A stretch of DNA of 64,000 nt. It comes from Anaerolineaceae bacterium (GTDB taxonomy: Bacteria > Chloroflexota > Anaerolineae > Aggregatilineales > Phototrophicaceae). The translations under genes and the position numbers were made by a program. Under the pieces are notes generated by a model. The model worked only from the letters and a program-made list of their open reading frames with translations. It was not told the DNA's origin and searched no databases. This document shows, one piece after another, positions 16,110 through 24,849 of this stretch; within the stretch, counting starts at the first letter, position 1, and the number at the start of each line of letters is the position of its first letter. The stretch covers positions 62,001-126,000 of the forward strand of contig JAPPOB010000001.1 of NCBI GenBank assembly GCA_028818375.1, read 5' to 3'.

Positions 16110-16782
16110 GCGCAGCTTCCCCGGTTGAATTGGATGCGCCTTGCTTGCGGCCCCGCCCGTTTGGCCCGTGTTTCAGGCCCTGCAGATGGGACACGTCGTT
16201 CATGCCATGAATCCAGGGGCGGCCATGCCCCAGGGAGAGGCGACTGATAGAGGCCGGCGCGATGTCAATGCGCTGAAAGTTGTCGAGGTGCATGCCGAGA
16301 TAGTGCGCCAGAGCCATGCGAATTAGATCGGCGTGAAACACGACGGCCACCCGGGCGCCCGGCCACGTCAACGCCAGTTCTTCCAGCGCATCCACGACCC
16401 GCGTCTGTACGCCACGCATGGTCTCGCCATTGGGGAAGCGCGCCCGCGACGGATATTCCTGGACCACGCGCCAGGCCTTGCGACGGGCGAGTTCGTGGAG
16501 ACTGGCGCCCTCCCAATCCCCGTAGCGGACCTCGCCGAAGCCGTCGTGATGACGTATTTTCAGCTGTGGTTGCTGCTGCTGAATGGCGGCGGCCGTCTCC
16601 ATGGTGCGTTCCAGCGGGCTGGCATAGAGCTGGTCCAGCCTTTCGGCAGCCATGCGCTTTCCAAGAGCCCTGGCCTGCGCCCGGCCATGCTCGCTGAGAT
16701 GCACGCCTTCCGTCCAGCCCGCCAGGCGGTGGGTCCGAACATAATCATTGATGGCGTGACGAATGAGCAGGAAACGGGTCAT
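16096..16782 (-). CDS. Histidine phosphatase superfamily protein (MSMEG_4193-like)
   Basis: 228 residues. The catalytic phosphohistidine is in LIRHAIND (RHA instead of the usual RHG). The second half has the general acid in GEVRYGDWEG and a second His in VFHADLIRMAL. LAGWTEGVHLSEHGRAQA is typical of the MSMEG_4193 phosphomutase/phosphatase subgroup. It is the first gene of the conserved trio. In Actinobacteria the same trio lies beside mshC of mycothiol synthesis, which is not seen here. Substrate unknown. Confidence 0.85.
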   Translation of the reverse strand: MTRFLLIRHAINDYVRTHRLAGWTEGVHLSEHGRAQARALGKRMAAERLDQLYASPLERTMETAAAIQQQQPQLKIRHHDGFGEVRYGDWEGASLHELARRKAWRVVQEYPSRARFPNGETMRGVQTRVVDALEELALTWPGARVAVVFHADLIRMALAHYLGMHLDNFQRIDIAPASISRLSLGHGRPWIHGMNDVSHLQGLKHGPNGRGRKQGASNSTGEAAHGRL

Positions 16783-16855
16783 GTCGGTATTCGCTGCCGT
16801 GCGGAAGCGGAGATGATAGCATATCGATGAGAGAATCGCAGAAAACGGGATTTGT

Positions 16856-16861
16856 TATACT
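16856..16861 (+). promoter_or_regulatory. Extended -10 (TGtTATACT) of the phosphoesterase gene
   Basis: TATACT with TG one base upstream, about 25 nt before the GTG at 16887. No clear -35. Confidence 0.5.
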
Positions 16862-16886
16862 GGCCCGATTGAAGTCAGGTGGCCAC

Positions 16887-17477
16887 GTGAAGCTGGGCAT
16901 CATCTCTGATATTCACGGCGATTGTCAGGCGCTGGAAACTGTCCTTGCGCGATTTGAGGGCGTACATCAGGTTGAGAGTGTCCTGTGCGCCGGTGATCTG
17001 CTGGGGAGCAACAGGCAGGCTGACGGCGTTGTGCGCATGGTCCGCGAACGCCGCATTGTCACTGTTCGGGGCAACCACGATGCCTGCCATCCGGAATTGA
17101 CGGGGGAAGATGCGCGCTTCCTCGAAGACCTGCCACTGGACTGGGAAGGCATCCAGGGCGGCCGCCGAATCTTTATGTGTCACGGCAAGCCAGGCAACAA
17201 CATCTGGGGCCTTTACCGGGACCACTTGTCGGACACCTTGCTGAACATGATGCTGCGCTCGCTTAACGCCGACGTGCTGGTCACCGGTCACACGCATATG
17301 CCCATGTGCGTCCAGGTCGAAAGGGGCTGCGTGGTCAACCCCGGCTCGCTCTTTCGCAGTTGCCACAGTACGCGAGACACCTCACATTCCTACGGCGTGT
17401 TGCACCTGCCGGAACTGGCATTCGAAATCTACGATATTGATCGCAGCAACCTGCAGCCCCTGAGTTGTATTTCCTGA
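16887..17477 (+). CDS. YfcE/MJ0936-type metallophosphoesterase
   Basis: 196 residues of the small calcineurin-like phosphodiesterase family. Metal ligands are present: DIHGD, CAGDLLG, RGNHD, MCHGK and TGHTHMP. The block VVNPGSLFRS is typical of YfcE-like enzymes. The GTG at 16887 (VKLGIISDIHGD) is preferred over an ATG at 16827 because the latter lies upstream of the TATACT promoter element, and AGGTGG is just before the GTG. The physiological phosphodiester is unknown. The next gene follows after 19 nt. Confidence 0.88.
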   Translation: MKLGIISDIHGDCQALETVLARFEGVHQVESVLCAGDLLGSNRQADGVVRMVRERRIVTVRGNHDACHPELTGEDARFLEDLPLDWEGIQGGRRIFMCHGKPGNNIWGLYRDHLSDTLLNMMLRSLNADVLVTGHTHMPMCVQVERGCVVNPGSLFRSCHSTRDTSHSYGVLHLPELAFEIYDIDRSNLQPLSCIS

Positions 17478-17496
17478 GCGCTGGCGGACAGTCCAC

Positions 17497-18252
17497 GTGA
17501 ATGAAGACAGGGACGTCGCGCCCCTGCAGCACTACGATCGTTCCTACTTCTCGAGCTGGAACTATGCGGATCGCGGGCTGGGGCGCTTCAGCATGTACTG
17601 GTTTGCGCGCCGCTATTATGCGGCGTTGGTGCGACGATACGCGCAGACAGGGCAGGGTGCGCTGCTGGAACTGGGCTGCGGCCTCGGGCATCTGCTGGGG
17701 CTGCTGCAGGACGACTTTCGCTGCACGGGAATCGACCTGATCGACTACGCCGTCGAACAAACGCGAAAGAACGCCCCCAGGGCACGCGCGATTCAGGGCG
17801 ATGCGGCTGGCACGGAAATCTTCGGAGAAGGTGAATTCAGCGCCGTCGTCGCCCTGCATCTGATCGAGCACCTGCCGCGGCCGCAGGCCATGATTGGCGA
17901 CGTGCATCGCATTCTGCAACCGGGCGGTCTGTGGCTCTTTGCAACGCCGCATCCGAACTACGCCCTGCGCCGCTTCAAGGACCCCGAAAGCGACGCCGCC
18001 GGCAAGGACCCGACGCACATCAACATTCACCCGCCGGCTGTCTGGCGCGCCTGGTGCGAAGAGCGCGGTTTCAGGGTGCTACGCCATTTCGGCGACGGGC
18101 TGTGGGACGTGCCCTATGTGCCGCTTTTGCCGGTGAAACTGCAGTTCGCCCTGTTCGGTTTTCCTGCCTTGATTCAGGTGCTGACCCGTTCAACCTTCAT
18201 GCCCCTGGCGCTGGGCGTCAACCAGATTGTCATTGCGCGCAAAATTGCCTGA
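17497..18252 (+). CDS. Class I SAM-dependent methyltransferase
   Basis: 251 residues. Motif I is LLELGCGLGHLLGLL (about 50-64), acidic motif II is GIDLIDYA, and the post-motif ALHLIEHLPRP resembles Methyltransf_11 family members. The hydrophobic C-terminal part (about 205-250) could associate with a membrane. Start is GTG at 17497, 19 nt after the phosphoesterase, so the two are probably cotranscribed. Substrate not identifiable. Confidence 0.85.
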   Translation: MNEDRDVAPLQHYDRSYFSSWNYADRGLGRFSMYWFARRYYAALVRRYAQTGQGALLELGCGLGHLLGLLQDDFRCTGIDLIDYAVEQTRKNAPRARAIQGDAAGTEIFGEGEFSAVVALHLIEHLPRPQAMIGDVHRILQPGGLWLFATPHPNYALRRFKDPESDAAGKDPTHINIHPPAVWRAWCEERGFRVLRHFGDGLWDVPYVPLLPVKLQFALFGFPALIQVLTRSTFMPLALGVNQIVIARKIA

Positions 18253-18355
18253 GTCCATTACAGTCCAGTTTTCCTGGCAATTGTACGAACAGGTGTAGAC
18301 TGGCCGCCGCTCAGGTCGCGGACACCCTCGTCCGTCTGCACTTCTACAAGGTTCA

Positions 18356-19663
18356 ATGCAAAACATCCTCCATATCCGCAATCCACAGGTCGTCGCGCAT
18401 TTTCCCGTTTTCTATGGCTGGGTCGTTCTCGTGGCCGCAACGCTGGGGCTTATCCTGCCCTTCTTCGGCCACAACACGACCATCGGTTTGTTCGTCGATG
18501 ATTTCATCGTCGAATTTGGCATGGACCGCACGACGCTATCGGGCCTCTTTGGCCTGGGCGGGTTTGTGGCGGCCCTGGGTCTGCCATGGGTGGGGAAGGT
18601 GACAGACCGCTACGGCAGCCGTCGCGTCGGCGCGATCGCCGGGGCGATTTTTGCACTCTCGCTCATCGCCCTGTCGACGGCGACCAACCCGCTGGCCCTG
18701 TTGATGATGTTCGTCATCATGCGGGCGGTGGGGCTGGGACCGCTGTGGATTGCCAACAGCACGGTGCTGGCGCAATGGTTTCGCAGTCGGCGGGGTCGGG
18801 TTTTCAGCATCACGGTGGTGGTCACCTGGCTGTTCCAGGGCTTTTACGTACCCTTTGTGCAGCAATTGCTGGAGACCATGAGCTGGCGCCAGGTCTGGCA
18901 GTTGCTGGGCTTGCTGGTGGGCCTTGTCGCCGTGCCGCTTGTTTGGCTTCTGCTGCGCGATCGGCCCGAGAGTTACGGACTGCTACCAGACGGCAGGGTG
19001 AACCACGAGGAGGAGAAGGCGCCGGTCCCGGAGCAAGGCTGGACCTTGCCGGAAGCCCGGCGCACGGCCATGTTCCGCATTTTCGTGCTGGGGCGCATGC
19101 TGACACCGGCAGCCGGGTCCGCGCTCATTCTGCACCAGGTCTCCGTCTTCAACAGCCTCGGCTATGATGCGGCGCTGGCGGCACAATCCTTTGGCATGAT
19201 CGCCATCGTGGCGGGGGGCCTTTCTCTCTTCGGCGGCGTGCTGGTCGACCGTCTGCGTCCCAATCACATGATGGTCATTCAGCTCTGCACATCCATAACT
19301 GTCTTGCTACTTTCCGCCACCATGACGACGCCCCTGTTGCTCATCCTGTATGTGCTGGCATTCGGCAGCAACATCACCCTGGGCAGCCTGTTTGACAACA
19401 CGGTCTGGGCCAATCTCTTTGGGAGGGAGCATCTGGGTGAGATTCGCGGATTCGTCGCCATCCTGATGTCGGCCGGCGTGGCCATCGGCCCGGTTTTGTT
19501 CGGCTGGTGCTTCGATGCCTTCGGGGACTACAATCTGATGGTCGCGGTCTTCATCGGGCTGATGCTGGTGCAGACGATCATCGCCTGGTTGGCGCCCATG
19601 CCGCAGCGCAAGGCACAGGGCGACGCGGCATCCTCTACAACGCTCCAGCCTGCCAGCGCCTGA
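18356..19663 (+). CDS. Major facilitator superfamily transporter
   Basis: 435 residues with 12 predicted membrane helices in two halves and a central cytosolic loop (about 205-235, with KAPVPEQGWT). The motif VGKVTDRYGSRRVG after helix 2 is the MFS A-motif. It resembles monocarboxylate or oxalate/formate-like MFS antiporters, but the substrate cannot be told. Its 3' end overlaps the convergent NUDIX gene by 29 nt. Confidence 0.87.
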   Translation: MQNILHIRNPQVVAHFPVFYGWVVLVAATLGLILPFFGHNTTIGLFVDDFIVEFGMDRTTLSGLFGLGGFVAALGLPWVGKVTDRYGSRRVGAIAGAIFALSLIALSTATNPLALLMMFVIMRAVGLGPLWIANSTVLAQWFRSRRGRVFSITVVVTWLFQGFYVPFVQQLLETMSWRQVWQLLGLLVGLVAVPLVWLLLRDRPESYGLLPDGRVNHEEEKAPVPEQGWTLPEARRTAMFRIFVLGRMLTPAAGSALILHQVSVFNSLGYDAALAAQSFGMIAIVAGGLSLFGGVLVDRLRPNHMMVIQLCTSITVLLLSATMTTPLLLILYVLAFGSNITLGSLFDNTVWANLFGREHLGEIRGFVAILMSAGVAIGPVLFGWCFDAFGDYNLMVAVFIGLMLVQTIIAWLAPMPQRKAQGDAASSTTLQPASA

Positions 19664-20135
19664 CAAGCGCCAGGGTCGGCAGAAAGGCCAGCGGCGGCAG
19701 TTGATCGCGGCGAAACCAGTCAACCGCGTCTGCGTCATCGCCCGCCAGCAATTCTCCGCCACAGATGCTGGCCTCATAAACCAGAACCAGGTTCGCGATG
19801 CCGCCGTCGGCGGGCGTGTGGAACAGTTGCAGCAATTGCTCCACGCGCACCTGCAGGCCGGTTTCCTCAAGGACCTCGCGCCGCAGGGCCGCTTCAGGAT
19901 GTTCGTCGTACTCCATGAAGCCGGCGGGCATGGCCCAGAATCCGGCCAGGGGGTCGCCCCGGCGCCGCACCAGCAGCAGGCGTGCGTTCTGCCGGATCCA
20001 GGCAGCAACCGCTACCTTGGGGTCAAAGAAGACCACGTGGTCGCAGGCATCACAAACGGGACGAAGGGCGCCAAGTCGTTGTCGCAAGTTAAGGGCATGC
20101 CCGCAAGCGGGGCAGAAGCGGGCGATTCGGCTCAT
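19635..20135 (-). CDS. NUDIX hydrolase with N-terminal zinc ribbon
   Basis: 166 residues. The N-terminal CPACG and CDACD pairs form a zinc ribbon as in NudC-like NADH pyrophosphatases. A complete Nudix box follows (GFMEYDEHPEAALRREVLEE then TGL). The family cleaves nucleoside diphosphates linked to another moiety, e.g. NAD(H) or ADP-ribose. It is shorter than E. coli NudC (257 residues), so it may be an ADP-ribose or general housecleaning enzyme. Confidence 0.87.
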   Translation of the reverse strand: MSRIARFCPACGHALNLRQRLGALRPVCDACDHVVFFDPKVAVAAWIRQNARLLLVRRRGDPLAGFWAMPAGFMEYDEHPEAALRREVLEETGLQVRVEQLLQLFHTPADGGIANLVLVYEASICGGELLAGDDADAVDWFRRDQLPPLAFLPTLALVRRWQAGAL

Positions 20136-20181
20136 GGCAGGTCGCCAGCTGGCGTGAACGGCGACCCGGCGATGGTAAACA

Positions 20182-20210
20182 TTGACAGTTTCAACCTGGC
20201 TTTCTATGAT
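20182..20210 (+). promoter_or_regulatory. Promoter of tRNA-Leu
   Basis: TTGACA (20182-20187), 17-nt spacer, TATGAT (20205-20210). It is the best sigma-70-like promoter in the window and places the start site just before the tRNA at 20220. Confidence 0.8.
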
Positions 20211-20219
20211 CAGGTCGCA

Positions 20220-20303
20220 GCCGATGTGGCGGAACAGGCAGACGCACGCGACTCAAAATCGCGCGCCCGCGAGGGCATGTGGGTTCGACTCCCACCATCG
20301 GCA
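20220..20303 (+). tRNA. tRNA-Leu (anticodon CAA)
   Basis: 84 nt. The acceptor stem GCCGATG pairs with CATCGGC, discriminator A. The anticodon arm is CGCGA-CTCAAAA-TCGCG, giving anticodon CAA. A long variable arm (GCCC/GGGC) marks a class II tRNA, and the T-arm is GTGGG-TTCGACT-CCCAC. CCA is not encoded. It reads the UUG codon. Confidence 0.95.
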
Positions 20304-20358
20304 CTGAAAGACATGCTAACTTCCGGCTCCACTGCCGTCAATTGATCGCGACCCCTGC

Positions 20359-20364
20359 TATACT
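20359..20364 (+). promoter_or_regulatory. Extended -10 (TGcTATACT), near-leaderless gene
   Basis: TATACT with TG one base upstream ends 7 nt before the ATG at 20372, leaving almost no leader and no ribosome site. Confidence 0.5.
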
Positions 20365-20371
20365 GCCCGCC

Positions 20372-20773
20372 ATGATGGCGTGGCGCGTGGCGTGGAATTC
20401 CCTGCCCATGCTGCTTGTTGGCCTGCTGGCGGGTTCGCTGGCGGGCTGGACACTCGGGCAACTGGCAGGGGGTGGCGCGCTGAACCCGGGAGGTGTTGAC
20501 CAGCAGAGTCGGCAATTTCGGGACGACCTGCTGGTCATGATCGCCGCGGCATACAGTGAAGATGGCGATCTTCCGGCGGCCTGGCGTCGAATGCGCCTGG
20601 TGGCCGGCAGCGCCAGCGTTGCCACACTGCAATCCACGGCCGAACGTTTCATAGCAAACTCGCGAAATGTCCAGGACATTCGCTTTCTCGTCGCCCTGGC
20701 GGAGGGACTGGGCCGGCTGACTCCCGCCATGAGACCCTTTCTCGCGCCTGTCCCGGCGGCCGCCAGTCCGTGA
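20372..20773 (+). CDS. Small membrane-anchored protein of unknown function
   Basis: 133 residues: one N-terminal membrane helix (about 10-33, LLVGLLAGSLAGW) and a soluble helical part with AAAYSEDGDLPAAWRRMRL. The same layout and the motif A-x-S-x-DGD recur in the next gene, so the pair looks like a diverged duplication. The longer upstream frame runs through the tRNA and is rejected. The start lies 7 nt after a TATACT -10. The stop overlaps the next start by 4 nt. I recognise no family. Confidence 0.65.
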   Translation: MMAWRVAWNSLPMLLVGLLAGSLAGWTLGQLAGGGALNPGGVDQQSRQFRDDLLVMIAAAYSEDGDLPAAWRRMRLVAGSASVATLQSTAERFIANSRNVQDIRFLVALAEGLGRLTPAMRPFLAPVPAAASP

Positions 20774-21669
20774 AGCGCTCCGCTGCGCGCAGCAATCGAC
20801 GAAGGGTGCGCCTGCCGACAACGGTGTTTCTTCTTGCCAGCACGCTGGTCGGGCTCTGCCTCGGTCTGATACTGGCCTGGAGTGCGCTACCGGCGATTTC
20901 TCCGGGCGCCGCGGGCGTCCTGCAGGGCCTGCCGCCGGAGGAATTTGCGGCGCTGGTGGCACAGGCCTGGTCGGCGGACGGCGACCGGGCGCGGGCCATG
21001 GAGCGTCTTCGGGCAGCAATCCCTCATGACAGCGACCCGGCGCGCCATATGGCGGACATGGCTTGCCGACTTGCTTCCACGGAATTCGCTGACAGCTCTG
21101 CCGGCTTGAGGACCTTGCGAAAAATGCAGAACTTCTATCAGATGGAAGGGCAACGAAGTTGTGCCGATACGTTGTTGCCGGCCGTCGACAGCGCGGCGTT
21201 CCTGCTGCTTGACAGCAGCCCGACTCCACGACCCAGCGCCACGCTGCCACCGCCACCCGGCAAGACACCCATGCCGACCCTGACGCCTGTAGTCAGATCT
21301 GCTGCCACCGAAGTCCCGACCGCAACGGCAACGACTTTACGACGTTTCGAGTTGGCCGGACTAGGGGGCCACTGCGACGCGGCACGGCCGGCAACCCTGG
21401 CGGTCTACGTACAGGAGCGCGACGGTCGCGGAATTGCGGGCATGGCCTTGCGTGTGCGCTGGCGCGGCGGCGAGGACCGCTTCCATAGTGGCCTGAAACC
21501 GGAGCGAGGCGCCGGATACGCGGACTTCATCATGGAGCAGGGTCGGCGCTACGTCATCGACATGCCAGGCCTTTCCGATGCCTCTCCCGAATTTGAAACC
21601 GGCAGTTGCGTGGAGGATGGAACACAGACGATGCGCTCCTGGCGCGCACTGTTCCGGCCAGTGAATTAA
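20770..21669 (+). CDS. Membrane-anchored protein with Pro/Thr linker and C-terminal beta domain
   Basis: 299 residues: basic N-terminus, one membrane helix (about 18-40), a helical part (about 50-145) with [18 protein letters not shown] resembling the preceding gene, a Pro/Thr-rich linker (about 152-190) and a C-terminal domain (about 195-299) with [20 protein letters not shown], reminiscent of immunoglobulin-like or carboxypeptidase-regulatory beta-sandwiches. Probably exported and anchored, with the C-terminal domain outside. GTG start overlapping the previous stop. Function unknown. Confidence 0.6.
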   Translation: MKRSAARSNRRRVRLPTTVFLLASTLVGLCLGLILAWSALPAISPGAAGVLQGLPPEEFAALVAQAWSADGDRARAMERLRAAIPHDSDPARHMADMACRLASTEFADSSAGLRTLRKMQNFYQMEGQRSCADTLLPAVDSAAFLLLDSSPTPRPSATLPPPPGKTPMPTLTPVVRSAATEVPTATATTLRRFELAGLGGHCDAARPATLAVYVQERDGRGIAGMALRVRWRGGEDRFHSGLKPERGAGYADFIMEQGRRYVIDMPGLSDASPEFETGSCVEDGTQTMRSWRALFRPVN

Positions 21670-21706
21670 GGTTATTTGCCGCTCAATGTTGCCGCAGCAG
21701 CGGCAA

Positions 21707-21735
21707 TTGCCCGGGACTGACCATATTGCTATCCT
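21707..21735 (+). promoter_or_regulatory. Promoter of trmD
   Basis: TTGCCC (21707-21712), 17-nt spacer, TATCCT (21730-21735) with TG one base upstream. A perfect hairpin TTGCCGC/GCGGCAA (21689-21706) abuts the -35; it could act as a weak terminator of the upstream gene or as an operator. Confidence 0.55.
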
Positions 21736-21770
21736 CTGAAACCGGATCACAGCCTCCAGGCAGGACAGCC

Positions 21771-22514
21771 GTGCAAATCGATGTGCTGACCCTTTTCCCG
21801 CAGATGTTCGAAGGGCCAATGGGTCTGAGCATGATGTGGAAGGCGCAGGAACGCGGCCTGTTGCATTTGCACTTGCATGACCTGCGGGACTGGGGCGAGG
21901 GGCGCCGGCGCCAGGTGGATGACACCCCCTGCGGCGGCGGCGGCGGCATGATTCTGAGGGCGGACGTGCTGGTGCGCGCCATCGAGGATGTCCGTTCGGA
22001 CGATGAACAACCGGTCATTCTGTTCACTCCCCAGGGTCGCGTCTTCAATCAAGGAATTGCCGGGCAACTGTCGCAGGAGGAACGGCTCTTGCTGGTTTGC
22101 GGCCATTACGAGGGTGTTGACGAACGGGTGCGGCAACTGGCCATCACGGACGAAATCAGCATCGGCGATTATGTAATCACGGGCGGCGAACTGGCGGCCA
22201 TGGTCGTGATTGACGCGACGGTGCGTCAACTGCCGGGCGTACTGGGCGCCGAACACGCCGCAGCGCAGGACAGCCACGCCGACGGTTTGCTGGAAGGGCC
22301 GCATTACACGCGACCGACCGACTTTCGCGGTCTGCAGGTGCCGGATCTGCTGCTGAGCGGCGATCACGGGCGCATTGCCACCTGGCGCCGGCGGCAGTCC
22401 CTGCTGCGCACCCTGCAGCGTCGCCCCGATCTCCTGGCCGCAGCAAGTCTCAGCGATGAGGAGCGGGACTGGCTGACGCAACGCGACCCTGGCCTTCGAC
22501 ATCCCGGCCCATGA
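21771..22514 (+). CDS. trmD: tRNA (guanine-N1)-methyltransferase
   Basis: 247 residues of the SPOUT fold. It methylates G37 of tRNAs that have G36, preventing frameshifts. Conserved blocks are [44 protein letters not shown] and the C-terminal GPHYTRP. GTG at 21771 is chosen because it starts the universal N-terminus (QIDVLTLFP). The usual operon partners rpsP, rimM and rplS are not adjacent. The stop overlaps the next ATG (ATGA). Confidence 0.95.
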   Translation: MQIDVLTLFPQMFEGPMGLSMMWKAQERGLLHLHLHDLRDWGEGRRRQVDDTPCGGGGGMILRADVLVRAIEDVRSDDEQPVILFTPQGRVFNQGIAGQLSQEERLLLVCGHYEGVDERVRQLAITDEISIGDYVITGGELAAMVVIDATVRQLPGVLGAEHAAAQDSHADGLLEGPHYTRPTDFRGLQVPDLLLSGDHGRIATWRRRQSLLRTLQRRPDLLAAASLSDEERDWLTQRDPGLRHPGP

Positions 22515-24696
22515 GGCCATTGCTTCGTCTGCTGTCGGCGGCCGCCATGCTGTTGCTGGCCGGCGCCCTCCGGATTCATCAAATTGACAGTCAAAGTCTC
22601 TGGTTTGATGAAAGCTGGTCACCCTGAGCAGCCATTCAGCCTGCGTTGGCGGATGCGCTGCTCGCTGACACGACCAATCCACCGCTTTACCATTTGCTGC
22701 CTAATGCCAGCGCCGCTTCCTGGGAGACAGCGAATTCTCTCTGCGTTTGCCCTCCCTGTGGCTGGTGCTGATCACCATTGCACTGACCTGTTGTGTGGCC
22801 CGGCGAATCTTCGGAAGGCGGTCCGCCTGGCTGGCCCTGTGGCTGGCGGCCTGCTCCGCGCCCCTGTGGAGGGCGGCGCAGGAAGCTCGCATGTATGCCA
22901 CGCTTGCCACGCTGATGCTGGCGCTTTGGCTCGTCTGGCAGCGCCTCTTGCAGCGGCCGGGCCGACGCGACTGGTTGCTGCTGCCAGGCCTTGAAACGGC
23001 GATTCTCTACACGCACAACACGGGGCCGGTGATCGTCCTCTGGCTGAATGTGGCCATGGCCCTGCACTGGCTGGTTCGCCGCAGCCTGCGACAACCGGAC
23101 TGGCGTCTGTGGTTGGCGGGGCAGGCGGCGGTCACGCTGTTGTGGCTGCCCTGGCTGTCATCTTTCTTTGTCAATGTTGCGGTGGCCAACAATGCCTTGC
23201 GCGACGGGCCACAACCTGGGTTGATGCTGATGCGTCACATGTGGGGCGCGCTTTGGCTGGCCCCCTGGGACCTGGTATTGCAGACGCCGCTTACCGAACG
23301 TCGCGGTGATCCTTGCCCCGGCGACGCTGTTGTTGCTGCCCTGGCGGCTGCCCGGCGCGCGCCGCCTCGCCCTGCTCATCGTGTTGCTGGCGTCCCTGCT
23401 CACCCTGGGGCTGGGACTCATCGGCAACGACATGCATGGTCGCTATCTGGTGGTGCTCGTGCCACTGCATTGTGTGTTGCCGGGCTCCATTGGCGCGGGT
23501 CCGGCAAGCAGCGGCGGCGGACGTCTTCTTGTCCTGCTCTCGACCGGGCTTTTGCTGCTCAACCTGTACCTTGCGGCGGACCCGGCCCTGCAGCACGATG
23601 ATGCTTGTGGCATGGTCCGTTATTACAGCGAAACCCTTTCCGGCGCGGACAGTGTCCTCGCGTGGTCCTATGCCGAACGTTACGAACTGGCCTGGTACTG
23701 GCGCCGGTACGGGTTGCCGGCGCAATTGATCACCCTGCCGGAAGGCGCGACCACGGATGCCGTAGCGGACCTGCTGCCGAAACAGGGCAGGGTGGCGCTG
23801 AACCAGTGGTTCGCCCAGCGCGCCGACTACCGCTGCATGGCTCCCTGTTTGCTGGCGCATGGCAGCACGGCCCTGCTCGTCGTCCATACGGTGTACGGCA
23901 TGGGTAACCTGCTCTTCGACGCGCCGCCAATGTCCATTCCTTTCATTCAACCCTTTGCGCAGTCAATCACTGTGGACGGCGTGGAACGGGTCCTGGTCAC
24001 GGCGCGCGGGGGCCTGCCGGCATTTCATGCCGATCAGGCGTTGTGCCTGCCAATCCTGCTGGAGGCGGCGGCCTGCCCGACCTGACCCTGGCGGCTGCGG
24101 ACGGAAGCTGGTCGCGGGTGCTGGTCCCCCTGGACGGGCCGCGGGACGCGATTACCCTGGGCTGGCGCGAGGCGACCGTGCCCGCCACGGCAGCAGCCGG
24201 CGATGCCCTGTTACTGCTGCCCGATGGCAGGGAACTGGCCCGCTGGACCCTGGATGTGCCGCCCAGACTGGACGATTCCCCTGAATTCGCGCTGGCCGTG
24301 GGCGAGAGCCTGGGGACACTGGCCAGGCTGGCGGGTTACACGCTTGCCGACACTTCCGCGGGGACGACCGATCCGCTTGAGGTCACGCTGGTCTGGCAGG
24401 CCGGGGCCGGCGCCGCGCAAGGGCGCTATACAGTCTTTGTGCATCTGCTCAATGACCAGGGACAGATCATCGCCCAGAGCGACAGCATAACGGCGCGGGG
24501 AGCGCGACCCACGAGCGGCTGGCGCGCAGGCGAATATATCCTTGACCGGCATGAACTGCGTTTCAACGCTCTGGCACAGCCTGGATCGGCGCGTTTGATC
24601 GTCGGCATGTACGATGCCCGCAGCGGCGAACGTGTGGCGCAGTGGCCCGGGAACGCCGATCACATCGCACTTCCAGGCGAGGTGAAGCCGCGATAA
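22511..24696 (+). pseudogene. Disrupted membrane glycosyltransferase (GT39/PMT-like) with C-terminal beta domain
   Basis: Four in-order pieces of one protein lie in different frames. Piece 1 (22511-22625) has a signal-like N-terminus and SLWFDESWS, the catalytic-Asp region of PMT/ArnT-type enzymes, then an in-frame TGA. Piece 2 (about 22700-23310) has GDSEFSLRLPS, REARMYATL-like QEARMYATL and several membrane helices. Piece 3 (about 23300-24085) continues with VILAPATLLLLPW and MHGRYLVVLVP. Piece 4 (24043-24696) is a beta-sandwich domain with YTVFVHLLNDQG and GEYILDRHEL. At least three frame changes and one stop are needed. Real decay or sequencing errors could explain this; piece 4 alone may still be translated from GTG. 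Confidence 0.7.
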
Positions 24697-24849
24697 TCCT
24701 CAGCGCCGGGCGGGCGCCTGAATTCGGCGGGCAGTTCGCGCCAGGGCAGGCGCTGTCCAACTGAAACCGCCGGACGCCGCTGCCTCGCAAGGGCTGGTTC
24801 GCCAAAGACGCTACAATGCCTCTGACGACTTGGGAAAAAGGAGGGCACC

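Noticed and set aside
22511..22660. In-frame TGA after SLWFDESWSP as a second selenocysteine codon
   Set aside because: No redox motif surrounds it, homologous GT39 proteins have no Cys there as far as I know, and the same gene carries several frameshifts, so it is part of a disrupted gene.
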